Shown here piece after piece: positions 1-7,950 of a stretch of DNA of 64,000 nt. The position numbers and the translations under genes were made by a program. The notes under the pieces were generated by a model, which was given only the letters and a program-made list of their open reading frames with translations, did not search any database and was not told the origin of the DNA. The number at the start of each line of letters is the position of its first letter. The first letter of the stretch is position 1. This stretch comes from Klebsiella quasipneumoniae subsp. quasipneumoniae (GTDB taxonomy: Bacteria; Pseudomonadota; Gammaproteobacteria; Enterobacterales; Enterobacteriaceae), in the NCBI RefSeq assembly GCF_020525925.1, contig NZ_CP084876.1, positions 2,356,001-2,420,000 on the forward strand. Reading direction: 5' to 3'.

Positions 1-488
1 GTTCGTTTTCAAAATGTCTGGTGCCCGGCTTTCGCATCGGCTGGGTGGCGGCCGGGAAACAGGCGCGGCGGATCCAGCAGCTGCAGCTGATGAGTACGCT
101 CTCCACCAGCTCGCCGATGCAGTTAGCCCTGATGGATTACCTGTCGACCAAACGCTATGACGCCCATCTGCGCCGTCTCCGTCGCCAGCTGGCGGAACGT
201 AAACAGCAGGCCTGGCAGGCGCTGCTGCGCCATCTGCCGCCGGAGGTCACTATCCATCACAGCGACAGCGGCTATTTTCTGTGGATCGAACTACCGGAAG
301 GGGCCGACGCCAGCGTGCTGAGCGCCAGGGCGCTGGCGTCGCACATCAGCATCGCCCCGGGAAAAATGTTCTCCACCTCTGCCAGCTGGACCTCGTTTTT
401 CCGCTTTAATACCGCCTGGGGCTGGGGAGAACGCGAAGAGCAGGGGGTGAAGCGCCTGGGCGAGCTAATTCGTGAGCAGCTTTCCTGA
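1..488 (+). CDS. ydcR: MocR/GntR-type PLP-dependent regulator YdcR, C-terminal part
   Basis: The open frame enters from the left edge (first full codon at base 3) and ends at the TGA at 486-488, so only about 160 C-terminal residues are present. The first visible residues, SFSKCLVPGFRIGW, form the pyridoxal-phosphate lysine motif of fold-type I aminotransferases, and the rest matches the small domain of MocR regulators. These proteins have an N-terminal GntR winged helix, which would lie outside the window. It is followed on the same strand by ydcS, as ydcR is in E. coli. A role in regulating ydcSTUV-patD is inferred from position only. Confidence 0.85.
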   Translation, partial: SFSKCLVPGFRIGWVAAGKQARRIQQLQLMSTLSTSSPMQLALMDYLSTKRYDAHLRRLRRQLAERKQQAWQALLRHLPPEVTIHHSDSGYFLWIELPEGADASVLSARALASHISIAPGKMFSTSASWTSFFRFNTAWGWGEREEQGVKRLGELIREQLS

Positions 489-793
489 TCGCTTTGACTA
501 TTTTTCGCCGCGATAAACAATCGCTAAAAATAAACGAAGATGGATTTTTATCGAGGCCGGTCATTATTTTACCGGCGCTCACCATAGGAAATACGCATAC
601 CCCTCCTTTTTCTCTAACTCGTTGTCTATAATCCATAAAGTCAGTCTTGTGTTGGCGATTTTTGCGTAATGCGTCCCGGGTCACAACCTGAATAAATTCC
701 CCCGAGGGCGTTAATCCGCTGACTACCCTTATTTCAGGAGATATTTTTACGGCACGGCTGCCGCTAATTCCCTTGTGACAGGAGTAACACCTG
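489..793. other. ydcR-ydcS intergenic region with likely promoter
   Basis: These 305 bp hold no credible gene. A consensus-like -10 hexamer TATAAT lies at 627-632 on the plus strand, but the expected -35 position shows no good match, so an activator is probable. The sequence around 553-580 is AT-rich with a short inverted repeat (CCGGT at 555-559 against ACCGG at 570-574). The ydcS ribosome site is the GACAGGAG stretch just before 794. Confidence 0.4.
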
Positions 794-1939
794 ATGAGCA
801 AAAAATTGGCCCGTTGCAGCCTTTATGTGCTGGGGATGGCCTGCCTGACCGTCCAGGCGGCTGAGCCACTCACCTCGCTGGATAAACCGGAAGGGCGGCT
901 GGATATTATTGCCTGGCCGGGGTATATCGAACGCGGTCAGACCGACAAGCAGTACGACTGGGTCAGCCAGTTTGAAAAGGAGACCGGCTGTCAGGTTAAT
1001 GTGAAAACTGCCGCCACCTCTGACGAAATGGTTAGCCTGATGGCCAAGGGTGGCTACGATCTGGTGACTGCCTCGGGCGATGCTTCGCTGCGTCTGATCA
1101 TGGGCAAACGCGTTCAACCTATTAACACAGCGCTGATTGCCGGGTGGCACACTCTCGACCCGCGCATTGCGCAAGGGGCATGGTTTAACGTCGGGGGCAA
1201 AGTTTACGGCACGCCGTATCAGTGGGGACCGAATCTGCTGATGTACAACACCCGCGTATTCCCGACGCCGCCGGACAGCTGGAGCGTGGTCTTCGTGAAG
1301 CAGGATCTTCCGGATGGCAAAACCAATCAGGGGCGGGTGCAGGCCTATGATGGCCCGATCTATATCGCCGACGCTGCGCTGTTTGTCAAAGCCACCCAAC
1401 CGCAGCTGGGGATCGAAGATCCCTATCAACTGACCGAAACCCAGTACAACGCGGTGCTGAAGGTGCTGCGTGACCAGCAACCGCTGATCCACCGCTACTG
1501 GCATGACGCCACCGTGCAGATGAACGACTTCAAAAACGAAGGGGTGGCCGCCTCCAGCTCGTGGCCCTATCAGGCCAACGGCCTGAAGGCGGAAGGCCAG
1601 CCTGTCGCTACCGTATTTCCGAAGGAGGGGGTGACCGGCTGGGCGGATACCACCATGCTGCACAGCGAGGCGAAGCACCCGGTCTGCGCTTATAAATGGA
1701 TGAACTGGTCGCTCACGCCGAAGGTGCAGGGCGATGTAGCGGCCTGGTTCGGCTCGCTGCCGGTGGTGCCTGAGGGCTGTAAAGCCAGCGCGCTGCTCGG
1801 AGAGAAGGGCTGTGAGACCAACGGCTACGACCAGTTTGCCCGCATCCACTTCTGGAAAACGCCGGTTGCCGAGGGGGGGAAATACGTTCCCTACAGCCGC
1901 TGGACGCAGGACTACATTGCGATAATGGGCGGCCGCTAA
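794..1939 (+). CDS. ydcS: Polyamine-type ABC transporter periplasmic binding protein YdcS
   Basis: This 381-residue protein has an N-terminal signal peptide (roughly 1-22, ending in VQAAE) followed by a PotD/PotF-like type II binding fold. The whole length lines up with E. coli YdcS, including DLVTASGDASLRLIMGKR and the C-terminal YSRWTQDYIAIMGGR. It captures substrate in the periplasm for the YdcTUV membrane complex. In E. coli YdcS has also been linked to poly-hydroxybutyrate synthesis and DNA uptake, which the sequence cannot confirm. It is first in the ydcSTUV-patD unit, 16 bp ahead of ydcT. The linked PatD makes putrescine or a related amine the likely cargo. Confidence 0.95.
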   Translation: MSKKLARCSLYVLGMACLTVQAAEPLTSLDKPEGRLDIIAWPGYIERGQTDKQYDWVSQFEKETGCQVNVKTAATSDEMVSLMAKGGYDLVTASGDASLRLIMGKRVQPINTALIAGWHTLDPRIAQGAWFNVGGKVYGTPYQWGPNLLMYNTRVFPTPPDSWSVVFVKQDLPDGKTNQGRVQAYDGPIYIADAALFVKATQPQLGIEDPYQLTETQYNAVLKVLRDQQPLIHRYWHDATVQMNDFKNEGVAASSSWPYQANGLKAEGQPVATVFPKEGVTGWADTTMLHSEAKHPVCAYKWMNWSLTPKVQGDVAAWFGSLPVVPEGCKASALLGEKGCETNGYDQFARIHFWKTPVAEGGKYVPYSRWTQDYIAIMGGR

Positions 1940-1955
1940 GGATCGGAGGCAAACA

Positions 1956-2969
1956 ATGACGTACGCGGTCGAGTTTCAGAATGTATCGCGCCTGTATGGC
2001 GATGTGCGGGCGGTGGACGGGGTCAGCATTGGTATCCGCGACGGCGAGTTTTTCTCCATGCTGGGACCTTCGGGCTCGGGGAAAACCACCTGCCTGCGGC
2101 TGATTGCCGGTTTTGAGCAGCTCTCCGGCGGCACCATCCGGATCTTCGGTCAGCCGGCCAGCGAGCTGCCGCCCTGGCAGCGGGACGTCAATACCGTGTT
2201 CCAGGACTATGCGCTTTTTCCCCATATGTCGATCCTCGACAATGTCGCTTACGGCCTGATGGTCAAAGGCGTGGCGAAGAAAGCGCGCCATGCCCGCGCC
2301 CAGGAGGCGCTGGAGAAGGTGGCCCTCGGTTTTGCGCACCATCGCAAGCCCTCCCAGCTCTCTGGCGGTCAGCGGCAGCGGGTCGCCATCGCCCGGGCGC
2401 TGGTGAACCAGCCGCGGGTGCTGCTGCTCGACGAGCCGCTGGGCGCCCTGGATTTAAAGCTGCGCGAGCAGATGCAGGTGGAGCTGAAAAAGCTGCAGCA
2501 GTCGCTGGGGATCACCTTCATCTTCGTCACCCACGACCAGAGCGAAGCGCTGTCTATGTCCGATCGCGTGGCGGTGTTTAACAACGGGCGCATTGAGCAG
2601 GTGGATGCCCCGCAGGATCTTTATCTGCATCCGAAGACCGCCTTTGTCGCCGGTTTTGTCGGCACCGCCAACGTCTTTGAGGCCGAGGCGGCCCGGCGGC
2701 TATGCGGCCTGGCGGGCTGCTGGTCGCTGCGCCCGGAACATGTTCGCCTGCAGGGCGGCGGCGAAGTGCAGGTGCAGGGTGTGGTGCAGGCGGTACAGTA
2801 TCAGGGGGCGGCAACGCGGATCGAGCTCCGGCTGGCGGATGGCGACAAGCTGCTGGTCAGCCAGGCCAATATCGACGGCGCGGCGGCGGCGAGCGTTCCG
2901 CGAACCGGGCAAACGGTGCAGGCGTCATGGTCGCGTGCGGCGATGACCCCGCTGGAAAGCGGAGGCTGA
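1956..2969 (+). CDS. ydcT: Polyamine-type ABC transporter ATP-binding protein YdcT
   Basis: A 337-residue ATPase of the PotA/CUT1 type. Walker A is GPSGSGKTT near residue 38, the Q-loop lies in VFQDYALFPHMS, the signature is LSGGQRQR near 135, Walker B is VLLLDEPLGALD and the switch histidine is in VTHDQSEALS. A C-terminal TOBE-like regulatory domain follows from about residue 245. It drives transport through YdcU and YdcV on the cytoplasmic face. The ribosome site GGAGG sits just upstream, and its TGA is one base before the ydcU start, suggesting translational coupling. Confidence 0.95.
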   Translation: MTYAVEFQNVSRLYGDVRAVDGVSIGIRDGEFFSMLGPSGSGKTTCLRLIAGFEQLSGGTIRIFGQPASELPPWQRDVNTVFQDYALFPHMSILDNVAYGLMVKGVAKKARHARAQEALEKVALGFAHHRKPSQLSGGQRQRVAIARALVNQPRVLLLDEPLGALDLKLREQMQVELKKLQQSLGITFIFVTHDQSEALSMSDRVAVFNNGRIEQVDAPQDLYLHPKTAFVAGFVGTANVFEAEAARRLCGLAGCWSLRPEHVRLQGGGEVQVQGVVQAVQYQGAATRIELRLADGDKLLVSQANIDGAAAASVPRTGQTVQASWSRAAMTPLESGG

Positions 2970-2970
2970 G

Positions 2971-3900
2971 ATGACCATGGCGATTGTTCCTGCGCAGGCC
3001 GGACGCGTATCGGGGATCTTCTGGCGCCGGCCGGCGCTGGGCCTGTTTTTGCTGCTGCTTGGGCCGTTGATGTGGTTTGGCATCGTCTATCTGGGATCGC
3101 TGCTGACCCTGCTGTGGCAGAGTATCTATACTTTTGATGACTTCACCATGTCGGTGACCAGCGACTTCACGCTGGCCAATCTGCTGGCGCTGTTCAACCC
3201 TGCCAACTACGACATTATCGTTCGCACCCTGGTCATGGCGCTGTGCGTGACGCTGGCCAGTGCTCTGCTGGCGCTGCCGATGGCCTGGTATATGGCGCGC
3301 TACACCAGCGGCAAAATGAAGGCCTTCTTTTATATCGCGGTCATGTTGCCGATGTGGGCCAGCTATATCGTCAAAGCCTACGCGTGGGTGCTGCTGTTGG
3401 CCAAAGATGGCGTGGCGCAGTGGTTTCTCGGCCATCTCGGGCTGGAAGGGGCGCTGAACGCTCTGCTGACCGTCCCGGCGGTGGGCGGCAACACCTTATC
3501 CACCTCCGGACTCGGACGCTTCCTGGTCTTCGTCTACATCTGGCTGCCTTTTATGATCCTGCCGGTGCAGGCGGCGCTGGAGCGTATCCCGGGCTCTTTG
3601 CTGCAGGCCTCGGCCGATCTTGGCGCCGCCCCGCGGCAGACCTTCCGCTACGTGGTCCTGCCGCTGGCTATTCCCGGGATTGCCGCCGGGTCTATCTTCA
3701 CCTTTTCGCTGACGCTGGGCGATTTTATCGTGCCGCAGCTGGTCGGCCCGCCGGGGTACTTTATCGGCAATATGGTTTACTCGCAGCAGGGGGCGATCGG
3801 CAATATGCCGATGGCGGCGGCGTTTACCCTCGTGCCGATCGTGCTGATTGCCCTTTATCTGGCGTTCGTGAAACGTCTGGGAGCCTTCGATGCACTCTGA
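2971..3900 (+). CDS. ydcU: Polyamine-type ABC transporter permease YdcU
   Basis: A 309-residue inner-membrane permease of the PotB family with about six hydrophobic segments. The EAA-type loop that contacts the ATPase is visible as [24 protein letters not shown] near residues 210-235. The sequence follows E. coli YdcU closely after a variable N-terminus. Two candidate starts exist (2971 and 2977). The first is 5 bases from GGAGG and the second 11, so either could be used. The 3' end overlaps ydcV by 11 bases, typical of coupled transporter subunits. Confidence 0.93.
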   Translation: MTMAIVPAQAGRVSGIFWRRPALGLFLLLLGPLMWFGIVYLGSLLTLLWQSIYTFDDFTMSVTSDFTLANLLALFNPANYDIIVRTLVMALCVTLASALLALPMAWYMARYTSGKMKAFFYIAVMLPMWASYIVKAYAWVLLLAKDGVAQWFLGHLGLEGALNALLTVPAVGGNTLSTSGLGRFLVFVYIWLPFMILPVQAALERIPGSLLQASADLGAAPRQTFRYVVLPLAIPGIAAGSIFTFSLTLGDFIVPQLVGPPGYFIGNMVYSQQGAIGNMPMAAAFTLVPIVLIALYLAFVKRLGAFDAL

Positions 3901-4696
3901 ACGCGCACCCTGGTATCTGAAACTGGCGACATGGGGCGGGGTGGTCTTTCTCCACTTTCCGCTGCTGATCATCGCCATCTATGCTTTTAATACGGAAGAT
4001 GCCGCCTTCAGTTTTCCGCCGCAGGGGCTGACGCTGCGCTGGTTCAGCGAGGCGGCAGGGCGCAGCGATATTCTGGAGGCAGTGACGTTGTCACTTAAAA
4101 TTGCCGCCCTGTCGACGGCCATCGCCTTAGTGCTTGGCACGCTTGCTGCAGGAGCCCTGTGGCGGAGCACCTTTTTTGGTAAGAACGCGGTGTCGCTACT
4201 GCTGCTGCTGCCCATCGCCCTGCCGGGGATTATTACCGGCCTGGCGCTCCTGACCGCCTTTAAAGCGGTAGGCCTTGAACCTGGTCTGCTGACCATCGTG
4301 GTGGGGCACGCGACCTTCTGCGTGGTGGTGGTGTTTAACAACGTCATCGCCCGCTTCCGCCGGACCTCCTGGAGCCTGGTGGAGGCCTCGATGGATTTGG
4401 GGGCGACCGGCTGGCAGACCTTTCGCTACGTGGTGCTGCCCAATCTGGGATCGGCGCTGCTGGCGGGCGGGATGCTGGCATTCGCCCTGTCATTTGATGA
4501 AATCATCGTCACGACTTTTACCGCGGGGCATGAGCGAACTTTGCCGCTGTGGTTACTGAATCAGCTGGGGCGGCCGCGAGATGTGCCCGTCACCAACGTT
4601 GTCGCGCTGTTGGTGATGCTGGTAACAACGATACCAATCTTAGGGGCCTGGTGGCTCACCCGCGACGGCGATAACGTCGCCGGAAACGGGAAATAA
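3890..4696 (+). CDS. ydcV: Polyamine-type ABC transporter permease YdcV
   Basis: A 268-residue PotC-family permease with about six membrane segments and an EAA loop ([22 protein letters not shown], near residues 164-185). It partners YdcU to form the channel and has the length usual for the family. It starts inside the end of ydcU and ends 22 bases before the preferred patD start, so the five genes very likely share one transcript. Confidence 0.93.
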   Translation: MHSERAPWYLKLATWGGVVFLHFPLLIIAIYAFNTEDAAFSFPPQGLTLRWFSEAAGRSDILEAVTLSLKIAALSTAIALVLGTLAAGALWRSTFFGKNAVSLLLLLPIALPGIITGLALLTAFKAVGLEPGLLTIVVGHATFCVVVVFNNVIARFRRTSWSLVEASMDLGATGWQTFRYVVLPNLGSALLAGGMLAFALSFDEIIVTTFTAGHERTLPLWLLNQLGRPRDVPVTNVVALLVMLVTTIPILGAWWLTRDGDNVAGNGK

Positions 4697-4718
4697 AACC
4701 ATGAAACAGGATAATGCT

Positions 4719-6146
4719 ATGCAACACAACCTATTGATAAACGGTAAGTTAGTGGCAGGTGAAGGCGAGAAGGTGCCGGTATACAACCCTGCGACCGGCG
4801 ATGTGATCCTGGATATTGCCGAAGCGACAGCGGCCCAGGTGGATGCCGCCGTTGAGGCGGCGGATCGGGCGTTCGACGCCTGGAGCCAGACGACGCCGAA
4901 AACGCGCGCGGAATGTCTGCTGAAGCTGGCGGATGCCATCGCGGCGCAGGCGGAGACCCTGGCGCAGCTGGAGTCGCTGAACTGCGGCAAGCCGCTGCAC
5001 TGCGTGCTTAACGATGAGATGCCGGCCATTGCGGACGTTTTCCGCTTCTTCGCCGGCGCCGCCCGCTGCCTGCCGGGAATGGCGGCCGGAGAGTATCTGG
5101 AAGGGCATACCTCGATGATCCGTCGCGACCCGGTGGGCGTGGTGGCCTCCATCGCGCCGTGGAACTATCCCCTGATGATGGCGGCCTGGAAGCTGGGCCC
5201 GGCGCTGGCGGCAGGCAACTGCGTGGTGATAAAACCCTCCGAGATCACCCCGCTGACGGCGCTGAAGCTGGCTGAGCTGGCAAAAGATATTTTCCCGGAA
5301 GGGGTGGTCAACGTACTGTTCGGCCGCGGCAAAACGGTGGGCGATCCGCTGACCGCCCACGCGAAAGTGCGAATGGTTTCCCTGACCGGGTCGATTGCCA
5401 CCGGCGCGCATATCATCGGCCATACCGCCTCGTCGATTAAACGTACCCATATGGAGCTGGGCGGTAAGGCGCCGGTCATCGTCTTTGACGACGCGGATAT
5501 CGATGCGGTGGTGGATGGCGTTCGGACCTTCGGGTTTTACAACGCCGGCCAGGACTGTACGGCCGCCTGCCGGATCTACGCCCAACAGGGTATTTATGAG
5601 CAGCTGGTGGAGAAGCTCGGGGCGGCGGTGGCCAGCCTGAAAATGGGGGCGCCGGAGGATGCCGCCACCGAGCTGGGACCGCTGAGCTCGCTGGCCCATC
5701 TTGAGCGCGTCAGCGCCGCGGTGGAAGCCGCCAAGGCGCTACCGCATATTAAAGTGGTGACCGGCGGCAATCGGGCGGACGGCGCGGGCTATTATTTCCA
5801 GCCGACGCTGCTCGCCGGCGCCCGGCAGGAAGACGCCATCGTGCAGCGCGAAGTGTTTGGCCCGGTGGTCAGCGTGACGCCTTTCAGCGATGAAGCGCAG
5901 GCCCTGAGCTGGGCAAATGACTCCCAGTATGGTCTGGCCTCTTCGGTGTGGACGAAAGATGTTGGCCGCGCCCACCGGCTCAGCGCCAGGCTGCAGTATG
6001 GCTGCACCTGGGTCAATACCCACTTTATGCTGGTGAGTGAAATGCCGCATGGCGGCCAGAAGCTGTCGGGCTATGGGAAAGACATGTCGATGTATGGCCT
6101 TGAGGATTACACCGTGGTCCGCCATGTGATGGTTAAACATGGCTAA
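4719..6146 (+). CDS. patD: Gamma-aminobutyraldehyde dehydrogenase PatD (YdcW)
   Basis: A 475-residue NAD-dependent aldehyde dehydrogenase that oxidises 4-aminobutanal, made from putrescine by PatA, to GABA. Family landmarks include the cofactor stretch [21 protein letters not shown], the general-base glutamate in MELGGKAP and the nucleophilic cysteine in [13 protein letters not shown]. An upstream ATG at 4701 would add six residues. The start at 4719 is preferred because CAGGA at 4707-4711 gives a proper ribosome site and because E. coli PatD begins MQHKLLING. Placement behind ydcSTUV joins amine uptake with its catabolism. Confidence 0.95.
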   Translation: MQHNLLINGKLVAGEGEKVPVYNPATGDVILDIAEATAAQVDAAVEAADRAFDAWSQTTPKTRAECLLKLADAIAAQAETLAQLESLNCGKPLHCVLNDEMPAIADVFRFFAGAARCLPGMAAGEYLEGHTSMIRRDPVGVVASIAPWNYPLMMAAWKLGPALAAGNCVVIKPSEITPLTALKLAELAKDIFPEGVVNVLFGRGKTVGDPLTAHAKVRMVSLTGSIATGAHIIGHTASSIKRTHMELGGKAPVIVFDDADIDAVVDGVRTFGFYNAGQDCTAACRIYAQQGIYEQLVEKLGAAVASLKMGAPEDAATELGPLSSLAHLERVSAAVEAAKALPHIKVVTGGNRADGAGYYFQPTLLAGARQEDAIVQREVFGPVVSVTPFSDEAQALSWANDSQYGLASSVWTKDVGRAHRLSARLQYGCTWVNTHFMLVSEMPHGGQKLSGYGKDMSMYGLEDYTVVRHVMVKHG

Positions 6147-6249
6147 CGGATTGACCCATAAGCGGCAACGAATGATTACGCAATGGGTGTGTTAGTTCGC
6201 TAATAGTCACGATGGCAAAAATGGTTAAAACTCGCGGCGGGGAATGTGA

Positions 6250-6415
6250 GATTATTCTGATACCCCTTCAAGAGCTAAGCCATCGTGAGTGCCGGAGATA
6301 AGCGCCGGATGGGGTTCGCCAGTCACCCTGGGCGCGTCGCGCCCGGCGGGTGAGGCGGCAACGTCGCGGTTTGCGACCCAATACCGGCCCCTGCCTGATG
6401 GCAGGGGCTTTTTTT
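6250..6415 (+). ncRNA. Candidate structured small RNA or attenuator
   Basis: The segment is packed with short GC-rich hairpins: CCGG-AGATAAGCG-CCGG-like pairing near 6293-6310, GGGCGCG-T-CGCGCCC near 6330-6344 and CGCGGTTTGCG near 6365-6375. It ends in a strong rho-independent terminator with seven Ts. No start codon with a ribosome site uses the terminator. This is what a small RNA or a terminated leader looks like, but no known RNA family was recognised and the 5' end is a guess. Confidence 0.3.
6387..6415 (+). terminator. Rho-independent terminator
   Basis: A perfect stem GCCCCTGCC / GGCAGGGGC with a TGAT loop is followed by seven Ts. It could end the patD transcript or the candidate small RNA upstream. 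Confidence 0.85.
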
Positions 6416-6487
6416 ATGTCCGCACTAAGCCAGGAAGAGGAGTATGCCAGCGATGCTGGCGCAGGAAGGAAATCGCGTTAACCGTGT

Positions 6488-6610
6488 TCAGCGCTTGGTT
6501 TTTTTGCTCGGCAAGCTGGCGCTGCGACGGTCCCGTATATAGGAAATAAGATTATACACCGCCGCGACCAGCAGGATCAGCGCGATGACCAGGGTGATGA
6601 TTCCGGACAT
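6488..6610 (-). CDS. Small single-pass membrane protein, 40 residues
   Basis: Reading the minus strand from the ATG at 6610 gives a 40-residue protein beginning MSGIITLVIALILLVAAVYN. One hydrophobic helix (residues 3-24) is followed by a basic tail (YIRDRRSASLPSKKTKR). A good ribosome site (GAGGTGG) precedes the start. The shape, an N-out helix with a positively charged cytoplasmic tail, is that of enterobacterial small inner-membrane proteins. Function is unknown. It is transcribed towards patD. Its brevity makes it easy to miss in automatic annotation. Confidence 0.65.
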   Translation of the reverse strand: MSGIITLVIALILLVAAVYNLISYIRDRRSASLPSKKTKR

Positions 6611-7097
6611 ATCCACCTCGAAATATAAAAGCGCACAGCGCTAAAAACATTACCAATAGTTATGAATGTAAGTATTCTCTGAAGAGAAGGCAAATGATAT
6701 TTGTTGTCATTTAGCGCTATTTGGGGCCCTCGCCAGCGAGGCCTGACATGAAAAGGTTAAGTTACAACGGCTTGTAGCCGCCTTTTATCTTATTAAGATC
6801 CAGCGCCTGCGCGGTATATCGCATTTTCGGCCAACGCGCTATAATCTTTTGGTTTGCGATTGGTGAAATATTATCTTTATCAGACGAATCAGATTGCGCT
6901 GAACAGAAACTATTTCACGACGATAAATAAGGCTTTTATATTTGCGGTTAACGGGTAATATTTATTCGCAATATTTAATAACCGGCGAGTCAATCCGCCA
7001 TGCGCGCCAGCGCGGTGGCGCATGCTCCCGGGTTTGACTTTCCGCCGCCGCTCATGCGATCATTTCACGCATATTCGGTTTTAACGTTGATGTCGCT
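6611..7097. other. AT-rich intergenic region, no gene recognised
   Basis: This 487-bp stretch has hairpins at 6725-6743 (GGCCCTCGCCAGCGAGGCC, one bulge) and 6768-6780 (CGGCT-TGT-AGCCG followed by a T-rich run). A TATAAT hexamer lies near 6840 on the plus strand. From about 6830 to 6990 it is markedly AT-richer than its surroundings. It may carry promoters for the small genes on both sides. No protein frame was supported. Confidence 0.4.
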
Positions 7098-7349
7098 GTG
7101 AAAATTTTTGCTTTTATTCTGCTGGCTGTCGGCACCGTGGCGCTGAGCTATGGTAACGCGCCGGCAAAACGTATTCAGGGCTGTGAGAGCGCGGGAGTGG
7201 GGCAGGCCGTTTGCGCCGCCGCCGAATGGGATAGTGAGAAAGTGAATGTTTTGCCTCATTATAACCCCGCACTTAACAAGGCTATTATCGCAGGCCACTC
7301 AGCCCGTATCGTTTATGACCCTAATATAGGCGCGAGCCTCCGCACGTAA
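7098..7349 (+). CDS. Small secreted hypothetical protein
   Basis: An 83-residue frame starting with GTG. The first ~20 residues (MKIFAFILLAVGTVALSYGN) look like a signal peptide. The remaining ~63 residues are hydrophilic with two cysteines (CESAGVGQAVC) that could form a disulfide in the periplasm. No family was recognised. The stop codon runs directly into a strong terminator, which supports a real transcribed gene, but the ribosome site before the GTG is poor. Confidence 0.55.
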   Translation: MKIFAFILLAVGTVALSYGNAPAKRIQGCESAGVGQAVCAAAEWDSEKVNVLPHYNPALNKAIIAGHSARIVYDPNIGASLRT

Positions 7350-7376
7350 AAAAGCAGCCCAGAGGGCTGCTTTTTT
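7348..7376. terminator. Bidirectional rho-independent terminator
   Basis: A perfect GCAGCCC-AGA-GGGCTGC stem is flanked by six As on the left and six Ts on the right. It can therefore stop the 83-residue secreted protein gene from the left and the yncL-like gene from the right. Confidence 0.9.
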
Positions 7377-7400
7377 AGGTTTCGTTGCTGAGTAAAATGA

Positions 7401-7493
7401 TTAAAACCAGCCAAATCTCACCGACAGCAGGCTGATAAGCGCGAACGCGGCGCAGACATTAATCATAACGACGGTCTTGCTGGAGACATCCAT
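7401..7493 (-). CDS. yncL: YncL-like small membrane protein
   Basis: The minus strand from the ATG at 7493 encodes 30 residues, MDVSSKTVVMINVCAAFALI and then SLLSVRFGWF. E. coli YncL, a 31-residue inner-membrane protein, has the same pattern (a Val-Ser-Ser-x-Thr-Val-Val start, one hydrophobic helix, and an Arg-Phe-Gly-Trp-Phe end). A ribosome site (AAGGTGG) precedes the start. The location close to ortT and ydcY agrees with the E. coli neighbourhood. Function is unknown; in E. coli it is reported as a stress-responsive small protein. Confidence 0.75.
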   Translation of the reverse strand: MDVSSKTVVMINVCAAFALISLLSVRFGWF

Positions 7494-7688
7494 AACGCCA
7501 CCTTAATGAGTAAGTCCCTAAAGGTATAGTACGGCGGGCGCGGTTGCGCTATCGGATTAAGACGAATCGGGCTTTGTTCTGAATATTCAGCCCGATTCTG
7601 AATTTGTTATACAGGTATCTCTGAATCACGACGTCATGGCAGATAATTATCCCACCATGGAACGCTCCTCAGGGAAGGAAAACGAAGA

Positions 7689-7862
7689 ATGACGTTATAT
7701 CAAAAAATGTTGGTGTTTTACGCCATTATGGGCGTGATCTGCGCCGTAATTAGCTGGTTTTTAACCAAAGAGAGCCGGGTGATCCGCCTGCTGGCGGCCC
7801 TGTTGATCGGCGCCACCTGGCCGTTCAGCTTCCCGATGGCGCTACTCGTCTCGCTGTTTTAA
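7689..7862 (+). CDS. ortT: Orphan membrane toxin OrtT (YdcX)
   Basis: A 57-residue protein beginning MTLYQKMLVFYAIMGVICAV, with two hydrophobic segments joined by a basic loop (TKESRVIR) and a WPFSFPMALLVSLF tail. It matches E. coli OrtT, a GhoT-like membrane-depolarising protein without a cognate antitoxin that is linked to stringent-response stress. A purine-rich ribosome site GGGAAGGAAAA lies upstream. In E. coli it sits between patD and ydcY; here about 4 kb of accessory genes separates it from ydcY. Confidence 0.88.
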   Translation: MTLYQKMLVFYAIMGVICAVISWFLTKESRVIRLLAALLIGATWPFSFPMALLVSLF

Positions 7863-7901
7863 CGCTCCGGCGGCGGACGACAGAAAAGGGTGGCGGCATG
7901 G

Positions 7902-7935
7902 ATAAGGTTACTGTATAAAAACACAGTAACCTTAT
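7902..7935. promoter_or_regulatory. LexA-like (SOS) box inside a larger perfect inverted repeat
   Basis: TACTGTATAAAAACACAGTA at 7909-7928 has the CTGT-N8-ACAG core and flanking TA steps of enterobacterial LexA operators. The symmetry continues outwards: ATAAGGTTACTGT (7902-7914) pairs perfectly with ACAGTAACCTTAT (7923-7935). It ends 15 bases before the GTG start of the hydrolase gene and contains a TATAAA -10-like hexamer, a normal place for a repressor site. Confidence 0.6.
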
Positions 7936-7950
7936 CATGGAGGCAAACAG

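Larger units (their letters stand above)
6147..6487. other. Non-coding stretch downstream of patD
   Basis: No convincing protein gene lies in these 341 bp. The only longer plus-strand frame (6289-6549) has no ribosome site and runs through a transcription terminator, so it is rejected. The region contains the candidate structured RNA and terminator listed separately. Confidence 0.5.

Noticed and set aside
650..666. Possible sigma-54 promoter (GG ... GC) before ydcS
   Set aside because: GG and GC dinucleotides are ten, not twelve, bases apart, so -24/-12 geometry fails.
764..1849. 361-codon open frame antisense to ydcS
   Set aside because: High GC codon bias leaves long open antisense frames. 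The composition is unlike a protein and ydcS on the other strand is certain.
6289..6549. 86-codon plus-strand frame
   Set aside because: It runs through a strong rho-independent terminator at 6387-6415 and has no ribosome site.
7902..7935. Reading the 13-bp inverted repeat as a terminator for ortT
   Set aside because: No T run follows it, and the centre fits a LexA operator far better.
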